Counted from the stretch's first letter, positions 27,458-37,188 are shown. The stretch is 62,306 bases of DNA from Pseudoroseicyclus aestuarii (GCF_003217255.1 NZ_QJTE01000008.1:1-62306), one strand, 5' to 3'. Made by a program: numbers and translations. Notes: generated from the sequence alone by a model not told the origin.

Positions 27458-28557
27458 CAGCTCTTACTCCTGTCGGTCGTGTCATCGTCCCCGCCGGACA
27501 GCTGGTCAGCAGCCCGCGGCAACGAAATGCGAAAGGCGGTGCGGCCGGGCACCGAATCCACCGAGATCCGGCCCCCGTTCTCGCCGATCAGCTTGCTGAC
27601 CAGCGCCAGCCCCAGCCCGGTGCCGTTCTCGCGCCCCGAAACGAAGGGCTCGAAGACATCGGCGGCGATCTCGGGCGGCAGGCCGGGGCCGTCGTCCACC
27701 ACCTCGATCTGCAGCGGCAGGCGCGCCTGGCGGCCATCGGGCCGGGTGATCCGCAGGCCGGGCTCGTAAAAGCTGTGCAGCCGGATCGTCCCGCCCTGCG
27801 GCATCGCCTCCGAGGCATTCTTCAGCAGGTTGAGGAAGATCTGCAGCAGCTGGTCGGGATCGGCAAACGTGCGCGGCAGCGAGGGGTCATAATCCTCGTG
27901 GAAGGTCACGTGGCTGCCGAAGCCGACCGAGGCCGACTGCCGCGCCCGTTCCAGCAGATCATGGATGTTCACCGCCTGCGAGGCGGGCGGACGCAGGTTG
28001 CCGAACTGCTCGACCTGTTCGAGCAGGGTCACCACGCGGCGGCTTTCCTCGACGATCAGGTCGGTCAGTTCAAGGTCCGCTCCTTCGAGGCCCATCGACA
28101 GCAGCTGCGCGGCGCCGGTGATGCCCGCCAGCGGGTTCTTGATCTCATGCGCCAGCATCTCGGCCATGCCGATCGCGGATTTCGCCGCCTTGGCGCTGCT
28201 GCGCTGCTGCACCATGCGGCTGGCCATCTCGCGCGGGCTGATCAGCATCAGCATCTGCCCGTTGGTGCCCTGCAGCGGCGCGATCTGGATGTTGCATTGC
28301 ACCGGCGCCCGCTCGCCCGAGCCGACGTCAACGTCGTTCACGATAAGGGACGAGTTCTGTGCCCGGGCGCGGGCAAAGGGCTCTTCCAGCGCGGCGTCGA
28401 CCATGACCCTGTCCCAGACCGGGCTGCCCAGAAGCGCCCGCACCGAGAGGTTCAGAAATGCCTCGGCCGAGGCATTGGCATCCGTGATGGTATCGTCCGG
28501 CCCCAGCAGCAGCGCCGGAATGGGGAGGGAGTTCCAGAGTGCCGCGTCGCCGATCAT
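27457..28557 (-). CDS. ntrB: Nitrogen sensor kinase NtrB
   Basis: A 366-residue cytosolic kinase/phosphatase. An N-terminal PAS domain ([20 protein letters not shown]) is followed by HisKA with phosphorylated His in [15 protein letters not shown] and by ATPase boxes [18 protein letters not shown] and [12 protein letters not shown]. It phosphorylates NtrC under control of PII protein. The ATG at 28557 overlaps the dusB stop by ATGA. The frame continues upstream only as antisense of dusB. Confidence 0.94.
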   Translation of the reverse strand: MIGDAALWNSLPIPALLLGPDDTITDANASAEAFLNLSVRALLGSPVWDRVMVDAALEEPFARARAQNSSLIVNDVDVGSGERAPVQCNIQIAPLQGTNGQMLMLISPREMASRMVQQRSSAKAAKSAIGMAEMLAHEIKNPLAGITGAAQLLSMGLEGADLELTDLIVEESRRVVTLLEQVEQFGNLRPPASQAVNIHDLLERARQSASVGFGSHVTFHEDYDPSLPRTFADPDQLLQIFLNLLKNASEAMPQGGTIRLHSFYEPGLRITRPDGRQARLPLQIEVVDDGPGLPPEIAADVFEPFVSGRENGTGLGLALVSKLIGENGGRISVDSVPGRTAFRISLPRAADQLSGGDDDTTDRSKS

Positions 28558-29555
28558 GCCGCCGCCCTCCGGTCCAGAAGCGCGTCGGCGAGCAGGGCCG
28601 GAACGGCCTCGGGCGCGGCGGTCAGCACCTGCCGTCGCAGCACGGGATCGGTGCCCGCGCCGTCCATGTACCAGCCAAGATGCTTGCGCGCGACGCGCCC
28701 GCCCAGATCGCGCCCGTAGAAGTAGAGGATCTCGGCATAATGCTCCTGCGCGATGTCCAGCACCTGCGCGGGGCCGGGATCGGCAGGCACCGGCGCGCCG
28801 GTCAGCCGGGCCGCGACCTGCCCCGGCAGCCAGGGCCGGCCATAGGCGCCGCGCCCGATCATCACCGCCGCGGCGCCGGAGGCTGCAAGCGCGGCTTCGG
28901 CCTCCTTCGGGCCGATGATGTCGCCGTTCGCCACGACGGGGATGCTCACGACTTCCGTGACGCCGCGGATGGCGGCCCAGTCGGCGCTCCCCTTGTAGAA
29001 CTGGCAGCGGGTGCGGCCATGAACCGTCACCATCTTCACCCCCGCAGCCTCGGCCCGGGCCGCGATCTGCGACGCGGTCAGGCAATTATCGTCCCAGCCA
29101 AGGCGCATCTTCAGCGTCACCGGCACCGAGACGGCGCCCGCCACCGCCTCGATCAGCCGCAGGGCGTGATCGGGCGTCTTCATCAGGGCAGAGCCTGACA
29201 ACCCGCCCGTCACCTGCTTGGCCGGGCAGCCCATGTTGATATCGATCAGCCGCGCGCCGTTCGCCTCGACCATGCGGGCGGCCTCGGCCATCCAATGCGC
29301 CTCGCGCCCGGCAAGCTGCACGGCCGTGGCGTCATCGCCGATGCCAAGCGCGGCGCGCTCACGCACGCCGGGCTTGGCCTGCACCATCTCCTGGCTGGCG
29401 ACCATCTCGCTCACGGTCCAGCCGGCGCCGAAGCGGCGGCACAGCTGGCGAAACGGCAGGTCTGTTATACCGGCCATCGGCGCCAGCGCCACCGGGGCGA
29501 AGGGCGGCAAGGAGGAGTCGATATGCAGCGGTTCGCGTGCCAATTCGGTAGACAA
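28554..29555 (-). CDS. dusB: tRNA-dihydrouridine synthase DusB (NifR3)
   Basis: A 333-residue flavoenzyme that reduces uridines in the tRNA D-loop. The TIM barrel carries [14 protein letters not shown], the FMN/tRNA site [10 protein letters not shown] with catalytic Cys, [12 protein letters not shown] and the phosphate-binding [12 protein letters not shown]. It heads the ntr operon, as nifR3 does in Rhodobacter. The start is uncertain: TTG at 29553-29555 ([10 protein letters not shown]) gives a family-like N-terminus, whereas the frame open to 29666 adds an unlikely 37 residues. Confidence 0.9.
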   Translation of the reverse strand: MSTELAREPLHIDSSLPPFAPVALAPMAGITDLPFRQLCRRFGAGWTVSEMVASQEMVQAKPGVRERAALGIGDDATAVQLAGREAHWMAEAARMVEANGARLIDINMGCPAKQVTGGLSGSALMKTPDHALRLIEAVAGAVSVPVTLKMRLGWDDNCLTASQIAARAEAAGVKMVTVHGRTRCQFYKGSADWAAIRGVTEVVSIPVVANGDIIGPKEAEAALAASGAAAVMIGRGAYGRPWLPGQVAARLTGAPVPADPGPAQVLDIAQEHYAEILYFYGRDLGGRVARKHLGWYMDGAGTDPVLRRQVLTAAPEAVPALLADALLDRRAAA

Positions 29556-29745
29556 GTGCCCAAAGGTTAAGCGTTGCTCCGGGTCTAGAAGGTTCGCACT
29601 CCGGGTACAACGTCGGGTTTCACGGCCGCAGCGGAAGAGGCTGCCGGTCCTGTCCCCGCTGCCCAAAATTTAAGCGCCCCTGCCCGCGAAGGCCCGCAAT
29701 TGCGCCGGCTGCCACAGCTCCCTACAAGACGCATCGAACAACGGG

Positions 29746-30894
29746 ATGACCCCCATGAGCATGGCTGCCCTCATCGTCGCCGCCGGGCGCGGCACCCGCG
29801 CCGGCGCCGGCCTGCCCAAGCAATGGCGCGACCTCGCCGGTCGGCCTATGGTGGCCCATGCCCTCGGGGCCTTTCGCGCCGCGCCCGCCGTGACGCGGCT
29901 GGCGCTGGTCCTGCATCCCGATGACATCGGCCAGATGCCGCAGATCGAGGCCATGGCCGATCTCGTGGTGCCGGGCGGTGCAAGCCGCGCCGCCTCGGTC
30001 CGCGCGGGCCTCGAGGCGCTGGAAGCGGAGGCCCCCCGCGACGTGCTGATCCATGATGCCGCCCGCCCCCTTGTGCCGGCCGAGGTCATCGCCCGCGTCG
30101 CCGACGCGCTGCAGGCGCATGAGGCCGCGGCCCCCGGCCTGCCGCTGACCGATGCGCTCTGGCGCGAGGTGGATGGCGCAGTGTCGGAGGCGCCGGACAG
30201 GGGCGGCCTCTGGCGCGCGCAGACGCCGCAGGGCTTTCGCTTCGCGCCGATTCTCGCGGCGCATCAAACGCATGACGGCAGCGCCGCCGACGATGTCGCG
30301 GTGGCGCGGATGGCAGGGATGGAGGTGCGGATCGTGCAGGGCGACGAGCGGAACATGAAGATCACCGGGCCGCAGGATTTCGCCCGCGCCGAGGCGCTGG
30401 CCGCGGCCCCCCTGCCCGACATCCGCGTCGGCAACGGCTACGATGTCCACCGCTTCGGGGAGGGCGATCACGTCATGCTCTGCGGCGTGGCGGTGCCCTT
30501 CGACCGCGGGCTCTCGGGCCATTCCGACGCGGATGTCGGCATGCATGCGCTGACCGACGCGATCTTCGGCGCGCTCGCCTCGGGCGATATCGGGCAGCAT
30601 TTCCCGCCCTCGGACCCGCAGTGGAAGGGCGCCGAGAGCCACATCTTCCTGACCCGCGCGGTTGAACTGGCCCGTGAGCAGGGTTTCGCCCTGACCCATG
30701 CCGATGTCACCCTGATCTGCGAGCAGCCGAAGATCGGACCCCACGCGCAGGCGATGCGTAGCGCGCTGGCGGGCATCCTCGGCGTTCCGGAAGGGCGCGT
30801 CAGCGTCAAGGCCACCACCTCCGAGCGGCTGGGCTTCACCGGGCGCGGCGAGGGGATCGCGGCGCAGGCCACCGCGACGCTGGTGCGGCCATGA
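29746..30894 (+). CDS. ispDF: Bifunctional IspD-IspF, MEP isoprenoid pathway
   Basis: A 382-residue fusion. Residues 1 to about 218 form the IspD cytidylyltransferase ([14 protein letters not shown] nucleotide loop, [25 protein letters not shown]). Residues from about 224 form IspF, 2-C-methyl-erythritol 2,4-cyclodiphosphate synthase ([11 protein letters not shown] metal ligands, [30 protein letters not shown]). It catalyses two non-consecutive steps of the MEP pathway; such fusions are common in alphaproteobacteria. An alternative ATG lies three codons downstream. It overlaps pgpA by ATGA. Confidence 0.95.
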   Translation: MTPMSMAALIVAAGRGTRAGAGLPKQWRDLAGRPMVAHALGAFRAAPAVTRLALVLHPDDIGQMPQIEAMADLVVPGGASRAASVRAGLEALEAEAPRDVLIHDAARPLVPAEVIARVADALQAHEAAAPGLPLTDALWREVDGAVSEAPDRGGLWRAQTPQGFRFAPILAAHQTHDGSAADDVAVARMAGMEVRIVQGDERNMKITGPQDFARAEALAAAPLPDIRVGNGYDVHRFGEGDHVMLCGVAVPFDRGLSGHSDADVGMHALTDAIFGALASGDIGQHFPPSDPQWKGAESHIFLTRAVELAREQGFALTHADVTLICEQPKIGPHAQAMRSALAGILGVPEGRVSVKATTSERLGFTGRGEGIAAQATATLVRP

Positions 30895-31382
30895 GCCGCC
30901 TCGTCGCGACCTTCTTCTACAGCGGCCTGCTGCGCCCCGCGCCCGGCACATGGGGCTCGCTCGCCGCGCTGCTGGCGGCTTGGCTGATCTATGTCGTCGG
31001 CGGGCCATGGCTGGTGCTGCTGGCCCTCGGGATCGTGCTGCTGGCCGGCTGGCCGGCGGCCAAGGCCGAGCGCGAGGCATCCGGCGCCGAAGACCCGGGC
31101 CATATCGTCATCGACGAAGTGGCGGGCCAATGGGTGGCGCTGCTGCCCGTGCTGATCGGGGCGGCGCATGTCGGCGCGCCGGTCCTGTCGCTCTGGCCGG
31201 GCTGGATCGCGGCCTTCGTCCTCTTCCGCCTCTTCGACATCTGGAAGCCCGGCCCCGTCGGCTGGGCCGACCGGCGCGGCGACGTCACGGGGCTGATGCT
31301 GGACGACCTGATCGCGGGGGCCATGGCCGCGGTCTGCGTGGTGATCCTCGCCGTGCTCTACCACGGCGTGATGCTGGCATGA
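30891..31382 (+). CDS. pgpA: Phosphatidylglycerophosphatase A
   Basis: A 163-residue inner-membrane phosphatase that forms phosphatidylglycerol from its phosphate. Family motifs are the N-terminal [20 protein letters not shown], the acidic site [14 protein letters not shown] and [12 protein letters not shown] followed by [10 protein letters not shown]. Several hydrophobic helices are visible. It overlaps both neighbours by ATGA, giving a tight ispDF-pgpA-cinA operon. Confidence 0.93.
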   Translation: MSRLVATFFYSGLLRPAPGTWGSLAALLAAWLIYVVGGPWLVLLALGIVLLAGWPAAKAEREASGAEDPGHIVIDEVAGQWVALLPVLIGAAHVGAPVLSLWPGWIAAFVLFRLFDIWKPGPVGWADRRGDVTGLMLDDLIAGAMAAVCVVILAVLYHGVMLA

Positions 31383-31855
31383 ACGCCGAGGCGCTGATCG
31401 CCGCGGCCCGCGCCCGCGGCCTGCGCCTTGCCAGCGCCGAAAGCTGCACCGGCGGGCTTGTCGCCGCCGCGGTGACCGAGGCCCCCGGCGCCTCTGCGGT
31501 CTTCGACATGGGCGTCGTGACCTATTCCAACGAGATGAAGACCGCGCTGCTAGGTGTTCTGCCCGACACGCTGAAGGCGCATGGCGCCGTCAGCGAAGAG
31601 GTCGCGGCGGAGATGGCGGCAGGCGCCCGCGCCCGCTCCGGCGCCGATATCGCCGTCTCGGTCACCGGCATCGCCGGCCCCGGCGGGTCCGAGCACAAGC
31701 CCGAGGGGCGCGTCTGCTTCGGCCTCGCGCAGGCCGGCGACGTCACGGTGGAGACGGTCGAGTTCGGCGCCCTTGGCCGGACCGCCGTGCGCCGTGCGGC
31801 GCGCGATCACGCGCTGGCGCTGCTGGCGCGCGCGGTCGAGGCGGCTCAGCCGTAA
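31379..31855 (+). CDS. CinA C-terminal domain protein (nicotinamide-nucleotide amidohydrolase type)
   Basis: A 158-residue protein equal to the stand-alone C-terminal domain of CinA (PncC), which deamidates NMN. Signatures are RLASAESCTGGLVAAAVTE near residue 18, VVTYSNEMKTALLGV and SVTGIAGPGGSEHKPEG. The ATG at 31379 overlaps the pgpA stop. The N-terminal MoaB-like domain of full CinA is absent, as is usual for this group. Its end overlaps the convergent ratA gene by ten bases. Confidence 0.9.
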   Translation: MNAEALIAAARARGLRLASAESCTGGLVAAAVTEAPGASAVFDMGVVTYSNEMKTALLGVLPDTLKAHGAVSEEVAAEMAAGARARSGADIAVSVTGIAGPGGSEHKPEGRVCFGLAQAGDVTVETVEFGALGRTAVRRAARDHALALLARAVEAAQP

Positions 31856-32298
31856 AGCTCTTTCGCGCGCCGCTCGAAGGCGCCGACGATGCGCTGCATC
31901 GCCTCGTTGAAGAACATGCCCGCCGCGCCCGACAGCAGCCGGTTCTTGAACTCGAAGCTGGTGCGGAAGCGGATCTCGCAGCTGCCCGGCGCGCCCGGCG
32001 CCTCGGCAAACTCCCAGCGGCTGTCCATCTTGCGGAAGGGGCCATCGACATATTCGGTGTCGATCCGCTTCGCCTCGGGCCAGAGCGTGACGCGGCTGCC
32101 GAAGCTTTCGCGGAACACCTTGAAGGACACGACGAGGTCGGCCAGCATCTCGGAATGATCGCCCATGTCCTCGGTCGAGCGGATGCGGGCGGCCGCGCAC
32201 CAGGGCAGGAACTGGGGGTAGCTGGCGACATCGGCCACCAGATCGTACATCTGCTGCGGGGTATAGGGCAGAACCCGCGTCTCGGAATGGGTCGGCAT
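31846..32298 (-). CDS. START-like RatA/Coq10 family protein
   Basis: A 150-residue protein of the polyketide cyclase/START-like family shared by bacterial RatA and Coq10. It starts MPTHSETRVLPYTPQQMYDL, with the characteristic VADVASYPQFLPWCAAARI and the long C-terminal helix after SFEFKNRLLSGAAGMFFNEA. Roles proposed in the family are ubiquinone binding or ribosome association; the sequence does not decide. The upstream frame (to 32403) is less likely coding. Confidence 0.86.
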   Translation of the reverse strand: MPTHSETRVLPYTPQQMYDLVADVASYPQFLPWCAAARIRSTEDMGDHSEMLADLVVSFKVFRESFGSRVTLWPEAKRIDTEYVDGPFRKMDSRWEFAEAPGAPGSCEIRFRTSFEFKNRLLSGAAGMFFNEAMQRIVGAFERRAKELYG

Positions 32299-32390
32299 CG
32301 TCTCTTCTCGGCTGTGCGGCGCCGTGATGCTGGACCCTTTGCCGAAGCGCAAGCCCGAAGGGCCGTGGATCGGCGGGGAGGGAGGCCGGT

Positions 32391-32582
32391 ATGACGCCAT
32401 CATGGCTGCTGCGCATGGCGCGCTGGCTGCGGCACCCGCCCTCGGCGGGGCGAGTCGCTCTGGTGCTTGCGGTCGTCGTGCCCTGCGCCCTGCTGGTCGC
32501 GGTGGAGCGCCTTGCAGGCTGGCCCGACTGGATGACGGTCGAGCCTGTGGGGCGCCGGGGCGGATCGTTCACACTGCAATAG
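32391..32582 (+). CDS. Small membrane protein, unknown function
   Basis: A 63-residue protein with an amphipathic basic start (MTPSWLLRMARWLRHPPSAG), one membrane helix (RVALVLAVVVPCALLVAVERL) and a short tail. GGGAGGGAGGCC lies before the ATG. It is divergent from the ratA-like gene. Similar one-helix proteins occur near this locus in Rhodobacteraceae as far as I recall, but no function is known to me. Confidence 0.6.
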   Translation: MTPSWLLRMARWLRHPPSAGRVALVLAVVVPCALLVAVERLAGWPDWMTVEPVGRRGGSFTLQ

Positions 32583-32693
32583 GCGCCGGGCAGCCCAGGT
32601 CGAGTCTCTGTGATCCACGCGGGGCAAGAGACCTCTGGCTTTGATGCAGAACCTCGCTAGGCTGTGATCAAACAAAGCTCAGGGAGCCATCTC

Positions 32694-33179
32694 ATGTTCG
32701 CCACCCCCCTTCGCCGCACCGGCCTTGCCGCCGGTCTTGTCCTGTCCTGCCTTGCCGCCCTGCCCGCCGCCGCGCAGGACGAGCCGCTGACCCCCGAGGC
32801 CGCCCACGAGGCGCGCGAGGAGCATATGAAGATGCTCGGCCAGAACCTCGGCGTGATCGGCCGCATGGCGCAGGGCGAAGTGGACTACGACGCCGAGGCC
32901 GCGCAGGAGGCCGCCGATGCGCTGGTCGAGATCAGCGGCATGGATATGGAGGCCTGGCTGGTCGAAGGCTCCGACAGCGAGAGCCTCGAGGACAGCCGCG
33001 CCCTGCCGATCATCTGGGACGAGACCGAGGATTACCTCGCCCAGTGGGAGGATCTGCACCAGGCCGCGCTGGCCATGCAGGAGGTCGCGGGCACCGATCT
33101 GGCCGCGCTGCAGGGCGCGATGGGCCCGCTCGGCCAGTCCTGCGGCGGCTGCCACCGGACCTACCGCGCCTCCGAGTAA
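32694..33179 (+). CDS. Exported cytochrome c' / c-556-type protein
   Basis: A 161-residue protein with a Sec signal (cleavage near LPAAAQD) and a mostly helical mature part ending with the haem site CGGCHRTYR. The single C-terminal CxxCH after a four-helix bundle marks the class II cytochrome c family. I chose the ATG at 32694 behind AGGGAG; ten upstream codons are not signal-like. It probably forms a redox pair with the dihaem cytochrome encoded three bases downstream. Confidence 0.87.
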   Translation: MFATPLRRTGLAAGLVLSCLAALPAAAQDEPLTPEAAHEAREEHMKMLGQNLGVIGRMAQGEVDYDAEAAQEAADALVEISGMDMEAWLVEGSDSESLEDSRALPIIWDETEDYLAQWEDLHQAALAMQEVAGTDLAALQGAMGPLGQSCGGCHRTYRASE

Positions 33180-33182
33180 GGG

Positions 33183-34082
33183 ATGCGCCGCGCGCTGATC
33201 ACCCTCGGGCTCCTGGCGGTGCTTGCCGCCGGGGGCGCCTGGATCCTGACCGCCCCCGATCCGATCCCCGAGGCGCGGATCGCCGGGCTGACTGGCGATC
33301 CCGAGCATGGGCAGCTGATCTTCGATGCCGCCGGCTGCGCCTCCTGCCACATGGCGCCCGATGCCGAGCGGGCGGAGGGCGAGCCTCCCGTCCTCGCCGG
33401 GGGCGAGGCCTTCCAAAGCGCCTTCGGCACCTTCCACGCGCCCAATATCTCGCCCGGCCCGGCGGGCATCGGCGGTTGGAGCGATGCGCAGATCGTCAAC
33501 GCGGTGATGCGCGGCGTGGCGCCCGGCGGCGTGCACCTTTATCCCGCGCTGCCCTACGGCGCCTATATCAAGGCCGAGGTGCAGGACATGGTCGACATGA
33601 CCGCCTACCTGCGCGGCCTGCCGGTCTCGGATGCGGAAAGCCTGCCGCATGACCTGTCCTTCCCCTTTACCATCCGCCGCGCCGTGGGGGCCTGGAAGCT
33701 TCTGTTCCTGGACGAGGACTGGGTCATCGAGGGCGATCTGACCCAAGCGCAGCAGCGCGGGCGTTACCTCGTCGAGGCGGTGACCCATTGCGGCGAATGC
33801 CACACGCCGCGCAACGCGCTGGGCGGGCTGAAGCTGTCCGACTGGCTGGCCGGGGCCGAGAATCCCTCTGGCGAGGGCAGCATCCCCGACATCACTCCCG
33901 GCGGGCTGGACTGGTCCGAAAGCGATATCGCGCAGTACCTCTCCTCGGGCTTCACGCCCGAGTTCGACACCGCCGGCGGCGCCATGGCGGATGTGATCGC
34001 CAACAGCACCTCTCGCATGGGCGATGACGACCGCGCCGCCATCGCCGCCTACCTCAAGATCGTGCCGCCCTCCGGCGGTTGA
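33183..34082 (+). CDS. Dihaem cytochrome c, membrane-anchored
   Basis: A 299-residue protein with an N-terminal hydrophobic anchor (residues 5-23) and two class I haem sites, CASCHM (about 53) and CGECHT (about 203). Each lies in its own cytochrome domain with a later Met ligand candidate. This layout resembles the cytochrome subunit of periplasmic alcohol or aldehyde dehydrogenases. No dehydrogenase subunit is adjacent, so the electron donor is unknown. It is in operon with the preceding class II cytochrome and is followed by a terminator. Confidence 0.87.
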   Translation: MRRALITLGLLAVLAAGGAWILTAPDPIPEARIAGLTGDPEHGQLIFDAAGCASCHMAPDAERAEGEPPVLAGGEAFQSAFGTFHAPNISPGPAGIGGWSDAQIVNAVMRGVAPGGVHLYPALPYGAYIKAEVQDMVDMTAYLRGLPVSDAESLPHDLSFPFTIRRAVGAWKLLFLDEDWVIEGDLTQAQQRGRYLVEAVTHCGECHTPRNALGGLKLSDWLAGAENPSGEGSIPDITPGGLDWSESDIAQYLSSGFTPEFDTAGGAMADVIANSTSRMGDDDRAAIAAYLKIVPPSGG

Positions 34083-34105
34083 AGCGCAGCTTCGGCAAGA
34101 CATGG

Positions 34106-34134
34106 CGGGCGCCCCTGAGACGGGCGCCCGTTTT
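34106..34134 (+). terminator. Rho-independent terminator after the cytochrome operon
   Basis: A perfect 9-bp stem CGGGCGCCC / GGGCGCCCG with a 7-base loop is followed directly by TTTT. It separates the cytochrome operon from the SOS cassette. Confidence 0.85.
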
Positions 34135-34151
34135 CATGGGGGCGGAAAATC

Positions 34152-34191
34152 TTGACCGGGCGGGGCGAAAGAATTAGAACATAAAGAGAAC
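34152..34191 (+). promoter_or_regulatory. SOS promoter with LexA box (GAAC-N7-GAAC)
   Basis: The direct repeat GAACATAAAGAGAAC at 34177-34191 is, on the other strand, GTTC-N7-GTTC, the LexA recognition sequence of alphaproteobacteria. Upstream, TTGACC (34152-34157) and TAGAAC (34175-34180) are spaced 17 bases and form a plausible promoter whose -10 overlaps the first repeat. LexA binding would block polymerase until DNA damage. It drives imuA-imuB and probably dnaE2. Confidence 0.8.
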
Positions 34192-34253
34192 ACAGCGAGT
34201 CGCCTGGCGGACCTTCACGGCCTCCAGCGGCCCGCCCCAGCCCGAGAGTTTCC

Positions 34254-34943
34254 GTGTCGTGGTCATCCTCTTCGCCCCCCCTGTCTTCCCCCTCTTCGGC
34301 CCCCGAGGACCGCAGCCCGACCCTGTCGGAGATCTTTGCGGAAACCTCCGCCGATGCCGCCGCGCCGGCCTTTGCGCTGGCGCATCTGGGCGAGGATACG
34401 CGCCCGCTGCTGTGGATCCAGGATCGCATGTCGCGGCGCGAGGCGGGGCGGGTCAATCCGCCGGGCCTCGCGGAATTCGGCGCGCGCCCGCTGCTGATGC
34501 TCGAGGTGGCGCGCCCGGTGGACGTCCTTTGGGCCATGGAACAGGGGCTGGACACGCCCGCGCTCTGCGCCGTCATCGGCGAGGTGTGGGGCGATCCGCC
34601 GGCACTGGACTTTACCGCGACCAAGCGGCTGGCCCTGCGGGCCGAGGCCCATGGCGTCCATGCCTGGCTGATCCGGCGCGGCGCGCGGGCGGATCTGTCC
34701 GCCGCGCGCGAACGCTGGCGCATCGCATCGCTTCCGGCGCGGGCGGATCCCTTCGATTCCCGCGCCCCGGGCGCCCCGCTGTGGCAGGCGGACCTGTTCC
34801 GCGCCCGCTGGCGCGCGCCCGGCGCCTGGGTGGCCGGGCATGAACGCGGAAGCGGACAGCAGCCCCGCCTGGTGCTGGAACATGCCATCTCGGCGCCGCC
34901 TGCCGCAGCCGCCTCTGGCATGCAGCGCGCCCGCCATGCCTGA
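34254..34943 (+). CDS. imuA: SOS mutagenesis protein ImuA
   Basis: A 229-residue RecA/SulA-like accessory protein of the ImuA-ImuB-DnaE2 translesion mutasome. The recognisable core runs from TLSEIFAETSADAAAPAF through RPLLWIQDRMSRREAGR and LCAVIGEVWGDPP to the C-terminal ARWRAPGAW. It starts with GTG at 34254, 60 bases after the LexA box. In related bacteria ImuA regulates the polymerase complex through RecA- and DNA-linked interactions. About 190 bases separate it from imuB. Confidence 0.85.
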   Translation: MSWSSSSPPLSSPSSAPEDRSPTLSEIFAETSADAAAPAFALAHLGEDTRPLLWIQDRMSRREAGRVNPPGLAEFGARPLLMLEVARPVDVLWAMEQGLDTPALCAVIGEVWGDPPALDFTATKRLALRAEAHGVHAWLIRRGARADLSAARERWRIASLPARADPFDSRAPGAPLWQADLFRARWRAPGAWVAGHERGSGQQPRLVLEHAISAPPAAAASGMQRARHA

Positions 34944-35132
34944 GGCCTGGCAAGGGGGGCCGGTCGGCGGGGGCATCGAGCCCCCTTCGCCCGGCGGCCG
35001 CCGTCGCGGCCGGGCCCGCCCCACGGCCAGGCACGGAGGAGACGGCACAGACCCACGGCCCCTGCACACGCGGCCCCGTTCCCGCCCTGCCGCAGAACAT
35101 CCCCGCGGCCCGAAACCGGAGCCGCGGAGACG

Positions 35133-37085
35133 ATGACGGGCGAGGACAAGCTGCCGGTCCTCGCCCTCCTCCGCCCCGATCCCCGCAGCCCGCTGGACGC
35201 CCCGGCCTCTCTGGCGGCGCATGCGCCCGGTCCTTCGGGAACCGGCGCCGATCCGGCGCGCGGACCTGCAGCGACATCCGAAGACAGAGCCGATCCCGAG
35301 GCGCTTGCGCGGGCGAGAGAGGCACTGAAAGGGGCCGAAACCTCCGCCGCGGCTCGGGCACGGCCAGAACAAGCGGCAAGCGCGCCCCGGCAGGATACCG
35401 ATGACGAGGAGGGGTTTTCCGACGCGAGCCAGCCGCGGCGGCAGCCGCGCCCGGCCCGGCACGGCGCCGCGCCGGCGGCTGCCCCTCGCAGGGCGCCGGA
35501 CCCGAAAACTGCCAGCCGAAAAGCACGACCGGGCGGGTCGGGCCAGACCGCCTGCGCGCGCCGCATCCTCTCGCTGCAACTGCCCCGCTTCGCGATAGAG
35601 CGGCGGCTGCGGACCATGGCACGGGACGAGGCCGGCGCAGAGGCGCCGCCCCTCGTCTTGGCCGTCGAGGGGCGGCACGGCCCCGTGGTGCATGCCACCT
35701 CTCGCGGGGCCGAGGCGTTGGGCGTCCGGATCGGCGCGCGCCTCGTGGATGCCCGCGCCCTCGCGCCCGAGCTGGTGGTCGATTACGCCGATCCCGCCGG
35801 GGATGCGGCCGCGCTGTCGCGGCTGATGCTCTGGGTGCGCCGCTGGTGCCCCTGGACCGCGATCGACGGCAGCGGCGCGGCGGCCCTGCTGCTCGACACC
35901 ACCGGCTCCGACCACCTGCACGGCGGCGAGGAGGCGCTGCTGCGCGAGATCGAGGACCGCCTCGCCGGGCTGGGCCTCTCCTCTCGCCTCGCGCTTGCGC
36001 CGACGCCGGGCGCGGCCTGGGCGCTGGCGCGCCATACCGGCCCCCGAACGCGCTGCTTGCCGGATGGGCTGGCGCAGGCCCTGGCCCCGCTGCCGGTCGA
36101 GGCGCTGCGCCTGGGCGAGGGAACGGTACTGACGCTGCAGCGGCTGGGCCTGTCGACGATCGGCGCGCTGGCCGCCGTGCCGCGCCTGTCGCTGGCCCGC
36201 CGCTTCGGCCGCACCGCGCTGGAGGACAACCCGCTGCTGCGGCTGGATCAGGCGATGGGGACACTGGCCGAGCCGCTCTCCAGCCCCGAGGAGCCGCCGC
36301 GCTTCGCCGCCCAGGCCCGCCTGGCCGAGCCGGTGCTGGACCCGGTGCCGCATCTCCCAAGCCTTGCGCAGGATCTCTGCGCGGACCTCGCCGCCGAAGG
36401 CTTCGGCGCGCGGCGCTTGCGGCTGACGCTCTACCGCACCGACGGTCTCGTCACCCGGGCCGAGGCCGCGACCGCCCGCCCCAGCCGCGAGGCCGGCCAC
36501 CTGCTGCGCCTCTTCGACGAGCGGCTGGAGAGGCTGGATCCCGGCTACGGCTTCGACCTCATCGCGCTCGAGGCGATCGTGGCCGAGGCGCTGGGGGCGC
36601 GGCAGCATGCCTTGGGCGGCGGTCGGGAAGAGGCGGCGGATCTGGCGCGGCTGATCGACCGCCTCTCGGCCCGCTTCGGCGCCCCCGCCCTGACCCGGCC
36701 CGCCCTGATCGAAAGCCACCTCCCCGAGCGGCAAAGCCGCTGGATACCGGCCCTGGCCGGTACTCCGGGCGCCTTTCCGGCGGCCCTGATCCTGCGCCCG
36801 CTGCGCCTTTTCGATCCGCCCGAGGAGGTTCGCGTCCTCTATGCCGTGCCCGAGGGGCCGCCGGCGCAGTTCTCCTGGCGCCGCCAGACCTGGCGCATCG
36901 CCCGCTTCGCCGGGCCCGAACGGATCGCGCCCGAATGGTGGACCGACCGGCCCGGCACGCGGCTGCGCGACTACTACCGGATCGAGGAGCAGACCGGCCG
37001 CCGCTTCTGGCTTTACCGCGAAGGCCTGCTCGGCGACGGGCGTGGCGAAGGCCCGCGCTGGTTCCTGCACGGGGCCTTCGCGTGA
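35133..37085 (+). CDS. imuB: ImuB, catalytically dead Y-family polymerase, with long N-terminal extension
   Basis: A 650-residue protein whose family-typical part starts near residue 143 (RRILSLQLPRFAIERRL) and continues with APELVVDYADP, AIDGSGAAALLLDTTGSDHL and the little-finger region to the end. ImuB is an inactive Y-family polymerase that links DnaE2, ImuA and the beta clamp. The usual size is near 500 residues. Here the only ATG with a usable ribosome site (GGAG) is at 35133, adding about 140 residues rich in Ala, Pro, Arg and acidic residues that look disordered. A non-ATG internal start cannot be excluded, but no GTG or ATG lies just before the core. Confidence 0.86.
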   Translation: MTGEDKLPVLALLRPDPRSPLDAPASLAAHAPGPSGTGADPARGPAATSEDRADPEALARAREALKGAETSAAARARPEQAASAPRQDTDDEEGFSDASQPRRQPRPARHGAAPAAAPRRAPDPKTASRKARPGGSGQTACARRILSLQLPRFAIERRLRTMARDEAGAEAPPLVLAVEGRHGPVVHATSRGAEALGVRIGARLVDARALAPELVVDYADPAGDAAALSRLMLWVRRWCPWTAIDGSGAAALLLDTTGSDHLHGGEEALLREIEDRLAGLGLSSRLALAPTPGAAWALARHTGPRTRCLPDGLAQALAPLPVEALRLGEGTVLTLQRLGLSTIGALAAVPRLSLARRFGRTALEDNPLLRLDQAMGTLAEPLSSPEEPPRFAAQARLAEPVLDPVPHLPSLAQDLCADLAAEGFGARRLRLTLYRTDGLVTRAEAATARPSREAGHLLRLFDERLERLDPGYGFDLIALEAIVAEALGARQHALGGGREEAADLARLIDRLSARFGAPALTRPALIESHLPERQSRWIPALAGTPGAFPAALILRPLRLFDPPEEVRVLYAVPEGPPAQFSWRRQTWRIARFAGPERIAPEWWTDRPGTRLRDYYRIEEQTGRRFWLYREGLLGDGRGEGPRWFLHGAFA

Positions 37086-37097
37086 CCGGCTCCGCAA

Positions 37098-37162
37098 GGG
37101 GGGCTCTGCCCCCCGCCCGCCAGAGGCGGCCTCCCCCCGGGATACTTGCAAAGAGAAGAGGG
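37098..37162 (+). repeat. Intergenic repeat, copy A (plus orientation)
   Basis: GGGGGGCTCTGCCCCCC, a second GC stem, then CTCCCCCCGGGATACTTG and AAAGAGAAGAGG. This layout (G-run hairpin, C-run, GGATA-type core, A/G tail) is a common intergenic repeat type in Rhodobacteraceae as I know it. A second copy in opposite orientation follows. Confidence 0.6.
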
Positions 37163-37188
37163 CCCCTCCACCCTCTCCCGCCGCGCCC

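Noticed and set aside
25505-27769. A 754-codon plus-strand frame across ntrY/ntrC
   Set aside because: Antisense shadow; Arg/Gln/His-rich text without a recognisable fold.
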